DNA of 64,000 bases from Bacillota bacterium (lineage in GTDB: Bacteria; Armatimonadota; HRBIN16): the NCBI GenBank assembly GCA_023511455.1, contig JAIMBJ010000001.1, positions 189,146-253,145 on the forward strand, in the 5' to 3' direction. The number at the start of each line of letters is the position of its first letter. Within the stretch, counting starts at the first letter, position 1. Below are positions 54,194 to 63,442 of the stretch, one piece after another. A model generated the notes under the pieces. It was not told the DNA's origin. It worked only from the letters and a program-made list of their open reading frames with translations, and ran no database searches. The position numbers and the translations under genes were made by a program.

Positions 54194-54880
54194 CTACTCG
54201 CTCCAGATATGTTCAAATACCAGCACAGACGCGGGCACAATCACCAGCATAAATCCCGCCAGCACCTGCAGGTCGCCTGCTGCCACTCGCCACGCACTGT
54301 CGCTGAGCCACGCCGCCTTGGTGGCGTGGATAGCTACCAGCAAGGGCGGTAAGGCTACTGGAAACGCGAGAACGCCAAATAAGGCTCCACGCATCGTGGC
54401 TTTAGCCACTATCGCGCCCACCGCTGTCGTGGCACATGCCAGCGCAGTGCTTCCCAACGCAACGACCACCACCAGAAGGCTCACATTCCGTAACGGCGCT
54501 TCTAACAGCAGGAGATACAGCGGCACCGTTATCGCACACAACGTCCACATCAGTACCGTGTTGAATGCCAGCTTGCCCGCAAAGACTCCAGCCGGGGACA
54601 CCGCTAACCTCAGGGCGTCTGCCGTACGAGTCTCCTCTTCCACGACGAACACACGCGACAGACCCGCCACCGCCGCGAAGAAGATAACCACCCACAGCAG
54701 AGCCGCTTTGACCTCGGCGGGCACACCCGATGGCGGTGCCAGCGCGAAGCCAGACGCCACGACCGATGTGACCGCAAACAGCACCACCGCACCCAGGGCC
54801 ACTCGTGTGCGCAGCTCCAGCAGCCAGTCCTTTGCAAAGACTGCTACCGCTTCATTTGCCCAGCTGGATGAGCGGTTCAC
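54194..54880 (-). CDS. ccmB: Haem exporter membrane protein CcmB
   Basis: 228 residues from GTG 54880, inside the end of ccmA (a longer frame from ATG 54928 only adds ccmA-overlapping residues; no good ribosome site for either). Six membrane helices; FAKDWLLELRTRVALGAVVLF and EEETRTADALRLAVSP are CcmB phrases. With CcmA it forms the ABC unit that powers release of haem from CcmC and CcmE. Confidence 0.93.
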   Translation of the reverse strand: MNRSSSWANEAVAVFAKDWLLELRTRVALGAVVLFAVTSVVASGFALAPPSGVPAEVKAALLWVVIFFAAVAGLSRVFVVEEETRTADALRLAVSPAGVFAGKLAFNTVLMWTLCAITVPLYLLLLEAPLRNVSLLVVVVALGSTALACATTAVGAIVAKATMRGALFGVLAFPVALPPLLVAIHATKAAWLSDSAWRVAAGDLQVLAGFMLVIVPASVLVFEHIWSE

Positions 54881-55472
54881 CGTAGCCCAGCTCTCGGGTG
54901 TCGTTGGTAGCGATAACCACGATGCCATGTTCCGCGTGCTCTTTGACCGTTTGATAGATGAACCTGGCGCCTGCTTCGTCCAGATTGCTGCCCGGCTCGT
55001 CCAGCAACAGCAGGGGCGGACGGTGCAGCAACGCGGTAATCACCTTCAGACGCTGCACCATGCCGGTGGAGAAGGTGGCAACCGGGTCATGCGCCCGTGA
55101 GCGCAGCTGCACCCTCTCCAGCCACTCCAGCAGGTCGCTGTCCCGTAACGACAGTCCGCGCGCCCGCGCGAAAAACCGCAGGTTCTCCAGCGCGGTAAGA
55201 GGGCGATAGAGCGCCATGTCTGGAGCAACCACGCCAACTGCTTGCCTCTGCTGACGTGCTGTCAGCCGTTCTCCATTGTAAAGGTACAGCACCTCGCCTT
55301 CGGTGGGCGTCAGTAGCCCCGCAATGATGCGAAGCAGGGTGCTCTTACCGCTGCCGTTTGGTCCCGATATAATCCATGCTCCGGGGGCGGTCATAGTCGC
55401 CGATATGTCGCGCAGTACCGTGCGCTCGTCGAAAACCTTGCCCACCCGTCGAAGCACAATCTGCCATTTCAT
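54852..55472 (-). CDS. ccmA: Haem exporter ATP-binding protein CcmA
   Basis: 206 residues from ATG 55472. Walker A SGPNGSGKSTLL, signature FSTGMVQRLK in place of LSGGQ, Walker B LLLLDEPGSNLD and switch-like ATND. The FSTGM form is normal for CcmA. First gene of the ccm operon, read on the minus strand. Its end overlaps ccmB by 29 nt. Nothing else is seen in the short gap (55473-55526). Confidence 0.95.
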   Translation of the reverse strand: MKWQIVLRRVGKVFDERTVLRDISATMTAPGAWIISGPNGSGKSTLLRIIAGLLTPTEGEVLYLYNGERLTARQQRQAVGVVAPDMALYRPLTALENLRFFARARGLSLRDSDLLEWLERVQLRSRAHDPVATFSTGMVQRLKVITALLHRPPLLLLDEPGSNLDEAGARFIYQTVKEHAEHGIVVIATNDTRELGYGEPLIQLGK

Positions 55473-55526
55473 CACTTCTTCAAGCAAAGTATACCCGAAA
55501 TGTAGCCACAGAAAAAAGTCGATACT

Positions 55527-56714
55527 CTACCGAGCGATGTCTACCTTTGCCGGCGTAGCGAACGCCTCGTACAGTGCGTTCAACCTTTCTGCAGGTATTG
55601 CTCCCCTGGCGAAGATGGTGCGGTAGCGAAACGTTATCTGTCCACCTGCAGGCACGGTGATACTGCCGTCCACGTTTGGATTGTTCTGGAAGTCGTGCCA
55701 GCCGAACGGATTGGCGGCGAACAGTCCATAATCGCGCACGTGCCAGCAGGTGGGATGGTGCGGGTTGCCCGGGTGGTCAAACACCGAGATGCTGTATATC
55801 TCGCCTCCGATGTCGCCGCTGTAGGTGCACCAGACGGCACGTGTGCCCCATGCCTCCTTGTCGCGCTTGCCTTCCGCAGTGAGTATCGCTCCCTTGCCAC
55901 GACGCAGTTCCATGCTGGTGGGGATGCGGATACCGAATGTGCCCTCCTTGGTGTCGCCGAAGCGTACCGGCTGGTCGCCTGCGCGAATGGTTACGGTGAG
56001 GTCGATGATGCGCAGGTCGTCCATGTCGTACACGCACACCTCGCGCGTATCGGTGCAGAGTACCTGTCCCTGTGGGCTACGCCACTCGTTGCGTGTGGTG
56101 ATGAACGTGCCCACGCGCCCACCGGAGATGTCTGCGAACTCGCGGTGTACAATGCGTCCCTTGCCTTCGCCCTCTCCCCAGAAGTCCACGCCGTTCACGT
56201 CGCCGTGCGTGAACCAGAAAGATTTCTGGTGCGGGTGGTCGGTGGATTCGCCCTCGCGCTGTTCCATCGGGTAGGCGCGAGTCATGGGCACACCGGTTGG
56301 TGGATGGATGGGATAGAGGTAGGGTTTGGCAGCACCGGAGAACACGTATCGGGTTACCAGCTTGCCCTCACGAGTGATTTCAAGGGCATTCTCTTTCAGC
56401 CGGGCTTGCCAGAGCGTGGGGCAGGAAGGGGTTTTCGCTTCCACCACGTAATCGCGCTTACCTCCCGGATGTATCCACACCAGCTGGCGCACGCCTTTTT
56501 CCGCGAGCCGAACGTCACAGGGCACTTCCGTGCGCTGGGGCAGCAGGAGCAGGCGTACCTCGTTCGTTCTCACCGCGGAAGGCAGGCTCGCGATGACAAG
56601 AGTGGGGGCGTTTCCCTTTGTTTGCACACTCAGGCGCATTTCGGTGCCCGCCCCCCACACAGCGGTAGTGGCGATACAGAACAACACCCAACCAGCGAAC
56701 ACTGCGAGACGCAT
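55527..56714 (-). CDS. PmoA-family (DUF6807) secreted protein
   Basis: 395 residues. Signal peptide about 1-21 (CIATTAVWG). Beta-rich throughout. The conserved phrases are YPIHPPTGVPMTRAYP, DHPHQKSFWFTHGDVNG and NNPNVDGSITVPAG, as in the PmoA/DUF6807 family found in Planctomycetota and Armatimonadota. The name refers to an old annotation; no methane oxidation is implied and the reaction is unknown. Ends 54 nt after ccmA begins, same strand; the ccm promoter may lie there, or read-through from this gene may occur. Confidence 0.82.
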   Translation of the reverse strand: MRLAVFAGWVLFCIATTAVWGAGTEMRLSVQTKGNAPTLVIASLPSAVRTNEVRLLLLPQRTEVPCDVRLAEKGVRQLVWIHPGGKRDYVVEAKTPSCPTLWQARLKENALEITREGKLVTRYVFSGAAKPYLYPIHPPTGVPMTRAYPMEQREGESTDHPHQKSFWFTHGDVNGVDFWGEGEGKGRIVHREFADISGGRVGTFITTRNEWRSPQGQVLCTDTREVCVYDMDDLRIIDLTVTIRAGDQPVRFGDTKEGTFGIRIPTSMELRRGKGAILTAEGKRDKEAWGTRAVWCTYSGDIGGEIYSISVFDHPGNPHHPTCWHVRDYGLFAANPFGWHDFQNNPNVDGSITVPAGGQITFRYRTIFARGAIPAERLNALYEAFATPAKVDIAR

Positions 56715-56737
56715 GGCATCTCCTCCATCATGCAGGA

Positions 56738-57385
56738 TTAGAACTCCATGGTGTAGCCCGCGCTGAAGAACAACTGGTTGCGCAGGATGCCAGCTTGCAA
56801 GCGCAGATACTCATCGTGGCTGTAGCGCAAGCCGCCGTTAACGTTGTCCCCATCGTACTCCAGAATAACGCGCCACTTTCCGTTGATCACACCCTCTGCA
56901 CCGCCGATAATCTTCTCGCGGAACAAGCCCGTACCGTAACCGGCATGTAAGATGAGTTGCGATACGGTGTCTTCCACCTCCACCGGAACCTTTGCGCGGG
57001 TGGTCACCATGATGTAGCCTGTTCGCTCCACCGACTTGGCGATATCTATCACTCCCACGCCGATTTTCAAATTCTCAAAGCCGGTGGGAATGAACTGCAC
57101 TTTGCCGCTGGCAATGGAGCGGTTGTCTGCATCATCGCGGTCCAGATAGGCAACGCCTATCTCCACGAAGTTCGCGATGCCTGCGTTTACTGCCACCGTG
57201 CTCAGGTCGCGTCCAAAGTGCGTACCTATTTGAAACTTTCGGGCGGTCAACACATCGGCGGTTGGCACGCTGAACAAGCCCGTGGGACCAAAGATGGTGC
57301 TGCTGCGCGAGGGCAGGATGGTGCTTTGCGCCAGAACGGGCAGCGCACACACCGCGCAGATGGCAATGGCAAACACCTTCTTCAT
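56738..57385 (-). CDS. Outer-membrane beta-barrel protein, YjbH-like
   Basis: 215 residues with a signal peptide (1-19). The mature part starts GPTGLFSVPTADVL and alternates polar and hydrophobic residues in short strands ending with an aromatic (SAGYTMEF), a typical outer-membrane barrel with final phenylalanine. The start resembles YjbH-type exopolysaccharide-linked proteins. Function not known. Precedes the PmoA gene by 23 nt, so the two may be co-transcribed. GAGGAGGATAATCTACC precedes the ATG. Confidence 0.65.
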   Translation of the reverse strand: MKKVFAIAICAVCALPVLAQSTILPSRSSTIFGPTGLFSVPTADVLTARKFQIGTHFGRDLSTVAVNAGIANFVEIGVAYLDRDDADNRSIASGKVQFIPTGFENLKIGVGVIDIAKSVERTGYIMVTTRAKVPVEVEDTVSQLILHAGYGTGLFREKIIGGAEGVINGKWRVILEYDGDNVNGGLRYSHDEYLRLQAGILRNQLFFSAGYTMEF

Positions 57386-57461
57386 GGTAGATTATCCTCC
57401 TCACAAAATGTGATTGGGTCTGTAATATCTTCGTCACGGGATCTTTTATCCCCTTCTGCCC

Positions 57462-57490
57462 TTGCCGTTTCGCCCCGGCAGGGGTATCAT
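57462..57490 (+). promoter_or_regulatory. Promoter of the LPS gene cluster
   Basis: TTGCCG (57462-57467), 17-nt spacer, TATCAT (57485-57490). The -10 lies inside GGGTAT-CATA-ATACCC (57482-57497 area), a 6-bp palindrome that could serve as operator. The start would be near 57497, only a few bases before the first ATG at 57501. Confidence 0.5.
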
Positions 57491-57500
57491 AATACCCAGA

Positions 57501-58487
57501 ATGGACAAAGGAAACGGGCAACGCGCGAATTCGGCAGGGTCTGTGCAACCGCTGCAGAGGCGAGCGGGGTTACTCAAGCGCATGAGCGGCTTCGCCGGGC
57601 GGATGGCTCTGTTGGGGTTGCACTACATGGGGAAGCGTACGCCTCTACCTGTGCTGTACAGGATAGGTGAGCGGCTGGGGCGACTGGCGTATCGGCTGTC
57701 GCGGCGGTATCGTATGGTCGCCGATCGCAACCTGCAGATGGCGTATGGCGAGTCTTTGTCCGATGGGGAGCGGCGTCGGTTAGTGGAACAGGTGTTTATC
57801 CATTTCGCCAAGTCGCTGATGGAGTTTCTGGTGGGGGACGGTTTGTCGCCAGACGATTTGCGCCGCATGGTGACCCTGCTGGGCGAAGAGCATTTGCGGT
57901 GGTGTGTGCAGCAGGGTAAAGGCACGCTCATTATCACCGCTCACTACGGCAACTGGGAAATCGCCGCGCGGTACCTCACCCAGTGTAAAGGTTATGTGCT
58001 GAACGTGGTTGCGCGTGACGCCGACGATTCGGCAACCGCCGTGCTGGTCAATCGCATCCGCGAGCAGGGCGGATACCGTGTGTTCCCCAGAGGACAGGCG
58101 GTGCGCGCGGTCCTGCAGGCGTTGAAACGCAACGAGCTGGTTGCACTGCTTCCCGACCAGAACGCGGGCGACGTGTTTGTACCGTTTTTCGGCAGGCTGG
58201 CAGGCACTGTGGCGGGACCTGCCTTGCTTGCGTTGCGCAGTGGCGCGCCGATTCTGCCAGTGTTTTGCACCCGCCAGCCGGATAATACCTATCTGTTTGA
58301 GATGCTACCGCCTTTTGTGGTTCAGCCTTCTGGTGATAAGGAACGCGATGTAACCGACACGATGGCACACATTACCGCGCTTATCGAGCAACAGGTGCGA
58401 AAATACCCATCGCAATGGCTGTGGCTGCACAATCGCTGGAAAACACGCCCACCGGAGGAGGTACATGCAACGAGCACGGCAAGTTGA
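57501..58487 (+). CDS. Lysophospholipid/lipid A acyltransferase (LpxL/HtrB-like)
   Basis: About 328 residues from ATG 57501 (ATG 57582 is an alternative; the first is almost leaderless and lacks a ribosome site). N-terminal anchor region, then TLIITAHYGNWEIAARYL with the catalytic His and Glu of the HxxxxE motif, LLPDQNAGDVFVPFFGRLAGTVAGPALLALRSGAPILPVF. These match the LpxL/LpxM late acyltransferases of lipid A synthesis. It implies an outer membrane. Overlaps the next gene by 23 nt. Confidence 0.87.
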   Translation: MDKGNGQRANSAGSVQPLQRRAGLLKRMSGFAGRMALLGLHYMGKRTPLPVLYRIGERLGRLAYRLSRRYRMVADRNLQMAYGESLSDGERRRLVEQVFIHFAKSLMEFLVGDGLSPDDLRRMVTLLGEEHLRWCVQQGKGTLIITAHYGNWEIAARYLTQCKGYVLNVVARDADDSATAVLVNRIREQGGYRVFPRGQAVRAVLQALKRNELVALLPDQNAGDVFVPFFGRLAGTVAGPALLALRSGAPILPVFCTRQPDNTYLFEMLPPFVVQPSGDKERDVTDTMAHITALIEQQVRKYPSQWLWLHNRWKTRPPEEVHATSTAS

Positions 58488-59547
58488 TTTGCACAGTATC
58501 GAGCGGGTAGCGATTGTGAAGCTGAGCTCCATCGGCGATGTGGTGCACGCTTTGCCTGTGTCTGCAGCCCTCAAGCGCAGTTTCCCCCATTTGCAAATCA
58601 GCTGGATTGTGGAGGAGCGCTGCGCCGAGATGGTGACGGGAAACCCTTATTTACATGAGGTCATCGCCATCCCCGGGAAAGCATGGCGGCATGGGGCGTG
58701 GCATCACCGCGTGTGGCAGGAGATGCAGCGGATAGTGGGCGTGTTGCGCTCCCGGCACTTCCAGCTGACGATAGACCTGCAGGGCTTGCTGAAGAGCGCG
58801 GTGGTGGCGTGGCTCACGGGGGCACCGGTTCGTATCGGCTACCACTGGCAACGCGAGGGGGCATGGCTGTTCAACCGCGTGGTGCCGAAAGAGCCCACCA
58901 GCAAACACGCGGTGCAGGAGTATCTGGACGTGGCGCGCTATCTGGGCGCAGAAACGGAGCGGGTGGAGTTTCCGCTGTTTATTCCGACGGAGGCGGAGGA
59001 AAGGGTTTGCCATCTCCTGAAGGAAGCGGGCATCTCTCCGCCAGAAGGTTTCATCTCCATCAACCCGTCGGCAGGTCAGCCGTTCAAACGCTGGCGCACC
59101 GAGCGATGGGCAGACCTTATCACCGAGATAGACCGTCACTATCGTTTGCCGGTGGTGCTGGTGGGGAGCAAAGCGGACCGCCCGCTGGCGGAGGACATTC
59201 ATTCTCGAACCTCCGTATCCTTTGCCGATATGGTGGGCAGGACAAACCTGAAAGAGCTCGCTGCCATCTTGCGCAGGAGCATCGTACATCTCTGCGGAGA
59301 TACCGGCTCCGCGCACATCTCTGTCGCACTGGGTAAACCGGTCATCGGGTTGTATGGTCCCACTAACCATGTGCGCACCGCGCCCTATGGGCAAGAGCAC
59401 CGGCTAATCACCCACAAGCACGAGTGTCCGGTGTGCAATGGTCACAGGCCTCGCCGTGAACACTCCGACTGTATGGACATGATAACGGTTTCGGAAGTGA
59501 TGCGAATGGTGGAACGCACTCTGCTGGAGGTAACGACCCATGTCTGA
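58465..59547 (+). CDS. GT9 heptosyltransferase-like glycosyltransferase, first copy
   Basis: 360 residues. GT-B fold: VAIVKLSSIGDVVHALPVSAALKRSFP at the N-terminus, SINPSAGQPFKRWRTERWADL and the nucleotide-sugar part VGRTNLKELAAILRRS followed by CGDTGSAHISVALGKPVIGLYGPT. This is the WaaC/WaaF family that adds heptoses to lipid A-core. GGAGGAGGTAC precedes the ATG. Overlaps both neighbours (23 and 8 nt), so one operon. Sugar donor unproven. Confidence 0.9.
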   Translation: MQRARQVDLHSIERVAIVKLSSIGDVVHALPVSAALKRSFPHLQISWIVEERCAEMVTGNPYLHEVIAIPGKAWRHGAWHHRVWQEMQRIVGVLRSRHFQLTIDLQGLLKSAVVAWLTGAPVRIGYHWQREGAWLFNRVVPKEPTSKHAVQEYLDVARYLGAETERVEFPLFIPTEAEERVCHLLKEAGISPPEGFISINPSAGQPFKRWRTERWADLITEIDRHYRLPVVLVGSKADRPLAEDIHSRTSVSFADMVGRTNLKELAAILRRSIVHLCGDTGSAHISVALGKPVIGLYGPTNHVRTAPYGQEHRLITHKHECPVCNGHRPRREHSDCMDMITVSEVMRMVERTLLEVTTHV

Positions 59548-60571
59548 TGTCCGACGCATTTTGATGGTCACCAAGTCCCGCTATCTGGGTGATACCATTG
59601 TGGCGGTTCCTGCGATGCGCGCTCTGGCAGCACGCTATCCGCAGGCGCACATCGCGCTGTTGTCGAATCCGGCGGCGGGAGAGCTGCTGCGCGGCTGTCC
59701 GTATGTGCATGAGTATCTGGCGCGTCCGGTTGCGGCGCGTCGCCGGGTGGACATCGAGATGTGGCGCGTACTGCGCCGGAAGGGGTACGACCTGGCGGTG
59801 CTGTTCAACCGTTCGCTTAGCAGCGCGGTGCTGGCATTTATGGCAAGGATCCCCCAGCGAGTGGGCTTCGAAACCGAAGGCAGAGGCTTCCTGCTGACAC
59901 GGCGAGTGCCCTACGAGCCTCCCAAACACGAGATTCTGCACCTGCTGGACGTGGCGGAGGCGTGCGGCGCGCCAGCTCAGGGTACGCACCTGGAACTGTG
60001 GGTAACCCCAGAGGAACGCGAGGCTATACGTGAGCGGCTGACGAAGGAAGGGATAGACCTTAGCGTACCGATACTATTGGTACAACCCGGAGCAAACGAT
60101 GCATACGTCAAACGCTGGCGTACCGAAGGGTTCATCTGGGTGGCACAGCAGCTGCAGAGGGAGTACGGTTTTCAGGTTATCCTGCTGGGGGCGAATAACG
60201 AGCAGGATGTGGCGGAGCAGGTAGCGGCGTCGTTCAAAGACGGCGCATTGAACATGGTGGGGCGTACCAGCCTGCGCGAGGCGCTGGCACTGCTGGCAGA
60301 GGTAGACCTGCTTATCGGTAACGACACGGGCATGATGCATGCGGCGGTGGCTTTGGGCACGCCAACGGTGGCGATATTCGCACCGCACAAGTTCCAGCGG
60401 TGGGCGCACAACCACGACTGCCACCGTGCGCTAGCCGTGCCCTTGCCGGAAGGGGTACGCCCAACGCAGGAACTGATACATCAGCACCTGTACGCCGTGA
60501 AAGAAGAAGATGTGCTACAGGCGGCGCACGAGGTGCTGGGTGTGAAACCGCCGCGCACCAGACGTGAATAA
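59540..60571 (+). CDS. GT9 heptosyltransferase-like glycosyltransferase, second copy
   Basis: 343 residues; a diverged relative of the first. RILMVTKSRYLGDTIVAVPAMRALAARYP, LLVQPGANDAYVKRWRTEGF and GNDTGMMHAAVALGTPTVAIFAPH are GT9 phrases. It probably adds the second core sugar. Overlaps the first gene by 8 nt. The end is followed by a palindromic repeat and the phosphohexomutase gene. Confidence 0.88.
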   Translation: MSDVRRILMVTKSRYLGDTIVAVPAMRALAARYPQAHIALLSNPAAGELLRGCPYVHEYLARPVAARRRVDIEMWRVLRRKGYDLAVLFNRSLSSAVLAFMARIPQRVGFETEGRGFLLTRRVPYEPPKHEILHLLDVAEACGAPAQGTHLELWVTPEEREAIRERLTKEGIDLSVPILLVQPGANDAYVKRWRTEGFIWVAQQLQREYGFQVILLGANNEQDVAEQVAASFKDGALNMVGRTSLREALALLAEVDLLIGNDTGMMHAAVALGTPTVAIFAPHKFQRWAHNHDCHRALAVPLPEGVRPTQELIHQHLYAVKEEDVLQAAHEVLGVKPPRTRRE

Positions 60572-60637
60572 TGAAGGAAAAGGCAGGCATCGAGCACTAA
60601 CCGGTCATGCCCAGCGCTAGCGGCGCAGCTCACTGTT

Positions 60638-60693
60638 GTCACCCTGAGCGTTAGCGAAGGGTCTCCGGGATTCTTCGCTTCGCTCAGAATGAC
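60638..60693. repeat. Dispersed imperfect palindrome, second copy of the SERSEE-type repeat
   Basis: GTCACCCTGAGCG with AGCGAAGG (60638-60660) pairs with CTTCGCTTCGCTCAG and GAC near 60673-60693. It is a relative of 17724-17813. It lies in the gap between the GT9 operon and the phosphohexomutase gene and could be a terminator. The reading SERSEES on the minus strand is the usual artefact. Confidence 0.7.
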
Positions 60694-60742
60694 ATGTAGG
60701 ATGACAAGTTAAACACTGACATTGACACAGGAGGTACACATA

Positions 60743-62152
60743 TTGAACGTGTCTATCAAATTCGGCACCGATGGCTGGCGTGCCGTTATGGCGCGCGAGT
60801 TTACCTTTGACAATGTGGCTGTGGTGGCGCAAGCCATCGCCAACTATGTCAAGTCGCGCAACGGCTGGGAACGCGGCGTGGTCATCGGCTACGATGCCCG
60901 CTTACTGTCCGACCTGTTCGCCGACCTGATTGCGGACGTGCTCACCGCCAATGGCATTCCGGCACTGGTCACCGACCGCGACACGCCCACGCCAGTTACC
61001 GTGTACACCATCAGGGCTAAGGGGCTTGCGGGTGCGGTGATGCTGACCGCCTCACACAATCCGCCCCAGTATAACGGTATCAAGTTTATCCCGGAGACAT
61101 GCCATCCTGCCTTGCCGGAAACGACCGACGCCATCGAGGAGCAAATCGCCTACTGTCTCCAGAACCCCACGTCCGTGAAACGCGACGGGAAACCCTCGCT
61201 GAAGCAGACAGTAGACCCGCGCCCCGACTACTTCGCGCACCTGCATCAACTGCTGGACACCCGCGCGCTGGCAGGGTTGAAGGTGGTCTACGACCCGCTG
61301 TATGCGACCGGGCGAGGATATGTCGACGGCTTCCTGCGCGAGGTGGGTGCTCAGGTGGAAACTATTAAAGGCGAGCGGAATCCCGCTTTCGGCGGCTCGC
61401 TGCCCGACCCGAACCCTCAAAACCTGCAGTTGCTCGGCGAGCGTGTACGGGCAACCGGGGCGCATCTGGGGTTGTCCACCGACGGTGATGCTGACCGCTT
61501 CGGCGTGGTGGACGCGGACGGCGAGATGATTACCGCCAATCAGGTGATTGTATTGACGCTATGGTATCTGCTGCACAAATTAAAGCCGGGCGAGGGGCAC
61601 GTGGTGCGTACCGTAGCCACCACACACCAGATCGACGCCCTGGCTCGCAGCTACGGCAGTATCACCGTGCACGAGACGCCTGTCGGCTTCAAGTGGGTGG
61701 GCAGCACGATGGCGCGGACGGGCGCGCTGGTGGGCGGTGAGGAGAGCGGGGGACTGAGCGTCATCGGGCACATCCCCGAGAAGGACGGTATCCTCGCCGA
61801 CCTGCTGATGGCGGAGATGGTGGCGAAGGAAGGCGTAACACTCAAGCAGGCACTGGCGCAGCTGGCGCAGCAGACGGGAGAGTACCGCACGCAGCGCATC
61901 GACCTGCATGTGGATGAAGCGCGCAAGGGGGAACTGATGCGTCGTTTTCGCGAAGAGCCTCCTGCCAGCCTGAATGGACTGCACGTGGTCAGTACGAACT
62001 CGATAGACGGCGTGAAACTGCTGCTGGAGGATGATGCATGGGTGTTAGTGCGCCCATCGGGTACCGAGCCGTTGATACGGTGCTACATCGAGGCGCACGA
62101 TGAAGAGGTTCTGAACGGGCTGAAAGCGGCGATGCAAAAGCTGGTGGGGTAG
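60743..62152 (+). CDS. Phosphoglucomutase/phosphomannomutase family protein
   Basis: 469 residues from TTG 60743, chosen because GGAGGT lies 8-9 nt before it. Alpha-D-phosphohexomutase fold: KFGTDGWRAVMAREF at the start, phosphoserine Ser104 in TASHNPPQYNG, metal loop STDGDADRFGV, GGEESGGLS and RPSGTEPLIRCY. It moves phosphate between C1 and C6 of glucose, mannose or glucosamine, providing activated sugars for LPS or glycogen. Exact preference cannot be set. Follows the GT9 genes after a 171-nt gap holding the palindromic repeat. Confidence 0.93.
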   Translation: MNVSIKFGTDGWRAVMAREFTFDNVAVVAQAIANYVKSRNGWERGVVIGYDARLLSDLFADLIADVLTANGIPALVTDRDTPTPVTVYTIRAKGLAGAVMLTASHNPPQYNGIKFIPETCHPALPETTDAIEEQIAYCLQNPTSVKRDGKPSLKQTVDPRPDYFAHLHQLLDTRALAGLKVVYDPLYATGRGYVDGFLREVGAQVETIKGERNPAFGGSLPDPNPQNLQLLGERVRATGAHLGLSTDGDADRFGVVDADGEMITANQVIVLTLWYLLHKLKPGEGHVVRTVATTHQIDALARSYGSITVHETPVGFKWVGSTMARTGALVGGEESGGLSVIGHIPEKDGILADLLMAEMVAKEGVTLKQALAQLAQQTGEYRTQRIDLHVDEARKGELMRRFREEPPASLNGLHVVSTNSIDGVKLLLEDDAWVLVRPSGTEPLIRCYIEAHDEEVLNGLKAAMQKLVG

Positions 62153-62230
62153 AGGTGCGGGTGACACGAACGGCGCCCATGCCGTGCAAACCGTCTGTCT
62201 TCGCCCGATACTGGGGGCGCCGACGCTGTA

Positions 62231-63421
62231 CTACTCCAGCTCGGTTGTGGGCAGACTCTGGCGCAAAAATCGGTGCAGCTCCTCCTTCCGCGGATACGCC
62301 ACGTCAAACGCACTGATTCGTTGCCAGAGAAACCGCGTTTCCGCCTCCCACCCGAGCCGGGCGGTGGCAATACACAGCAGATGTAAGTAAGGCAAAAACC
62401 ACTCGACGCGAGACCTCTCGAGCCGGCACATGAAATTCCGACGCCGCCTGTGTTTGTGCAACCCAAAGGTAGCCGTCAGAAGCATCTGACTGACGAACAC
62501 CTGATCTTGACCTTGTGCAAGCCATAATGACCGCCAAACCGTAGAGAGAGGCGGACGACGCCTCTCCATCAGATACTCTGACCACCGAATGAACATGTGC
62601 AGGGCGTGCGCCTTAGAACCTTTTTCAGGATGTGGTAAGGGCGAGCCATCAAACCATTTGGCGATAACAACCAGGTCGGTCAACGGTTCTCGTGCTAACG
62701 AGTCGGTTGCCGCTTCGGCGAACATTCCTAACCCCAGCATATACCACACCGCCACGCGCAGAGCGGCGTCGGGGACCACATTTTGCGTTCGCAACGCATT
62801 CCACCACCTGCCCAGCCACTCCCGAGCCCTTTCGACCATTCCTGACTGCCAGAACAAAAGACAGATAGCAGGTAGTTCGGACAGGTGCCGTGTTTTTTCC
62901 CCACTGAATAACAGGTAGGGGGCGATGGAAGGATGGTCTCGGATCTGTGGAGGTGCGTTCGCAACAAGATACTGATAGCGTACGTAAGCGCGCCGCCATT
63001 CAGGAAAGGGTGTCGAGTACAACACGCTTCTCAAACTAATCTTAAACGCGCTTTCCCACACATCCGTATCGGTTTCGTAAAGGCGAATGCCTCTCCAAAC
63101 AAGCGTTTGTGCTTCGTCAACTTGCTCGTGATATGAGAGAAAGTCAGCGACATACAGCAGTGTTTCTTTGTCCTGAACGATGAGGTCCGCTACCCGACGC
63201 GCCAGTGAGCCAGCTGCATGTGCTGGCACACCGACAAATATCGTGGAGATCTCTCGGCAAGCTTGCTCTGGGGGCAGCCTGTTCAGCAAATCTGCTACCC
63301 GCTTTATCCATTCTGGCAACATCTGCTTTTGCCAACGCTCTTCACGGAATATGAAGGAAAAGAGATGCGCTTTCAGCTGCCAGCCGACACAGGTGTTTTG
63401 TAGATACTGCCGAACATTCAC
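62231..63421 (-). CDS. Protein of unknown function, helical (396 aa)
   Basis: 396 residues, mostly helical with short hydrophobic patches and no membrane segment or signal. The middle contains repeated helix pairs (LLYVADFLSYHEQVDEAQTL, AICLLFWQSGMVERAREWL), reminiscent of TPR-like repeats, but no clear consensus is visible. It starts 22 nt before the partial FG-GAP gene's stop region, both on the minus strand. Could be a tetratricopeptide-like scaffold; I do not recognise it. Ends convergent with the phosphohexomutase gene. Confidence 0.6.
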   Translation of the reverse strand: MNVRQYLQNTCVGWQLKAHLFSFIFREERWQKQMLPEWIKRVADLLNRLPPEQACREISTIFVGVPAHAAGSLARRVADLIVQDKETLLYVADFLSYHEQVDEAQTLVWRGIRLYETDTDVWESAFKISLRSVLYSTPFPEWRRAYVRYQYLVANAPPQIRDHPSIAPYLLFSGEKTRHLSELPAICLLFWQSGMVERAREWLGRWWNALRTQNVVPDAALRVAVWYMLGLGMFAEAATDSLAREPLTDLVVIAKWFDGSPLPHPEKGSKAHALHMFIRWSEYLMERRRPPLSTVWRSLWLAQGQDQVFVSQMLLTATFGLHKHRRRRNFMCRLERSRVEWFLPYLHLLCIATARLGWEAETRFLWQRISAFDVAYPRKEELHRFLRQSLPTTELE

Positions 63422-63442
63422 CGCTCATCTTCCAGTCGGTTT

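Noticed and set aside
60617-60832. 71-codon minus-strand frame with SERSEES
   Set aside because: Translation of the second repeat copy and of the phosphohexomutase start.
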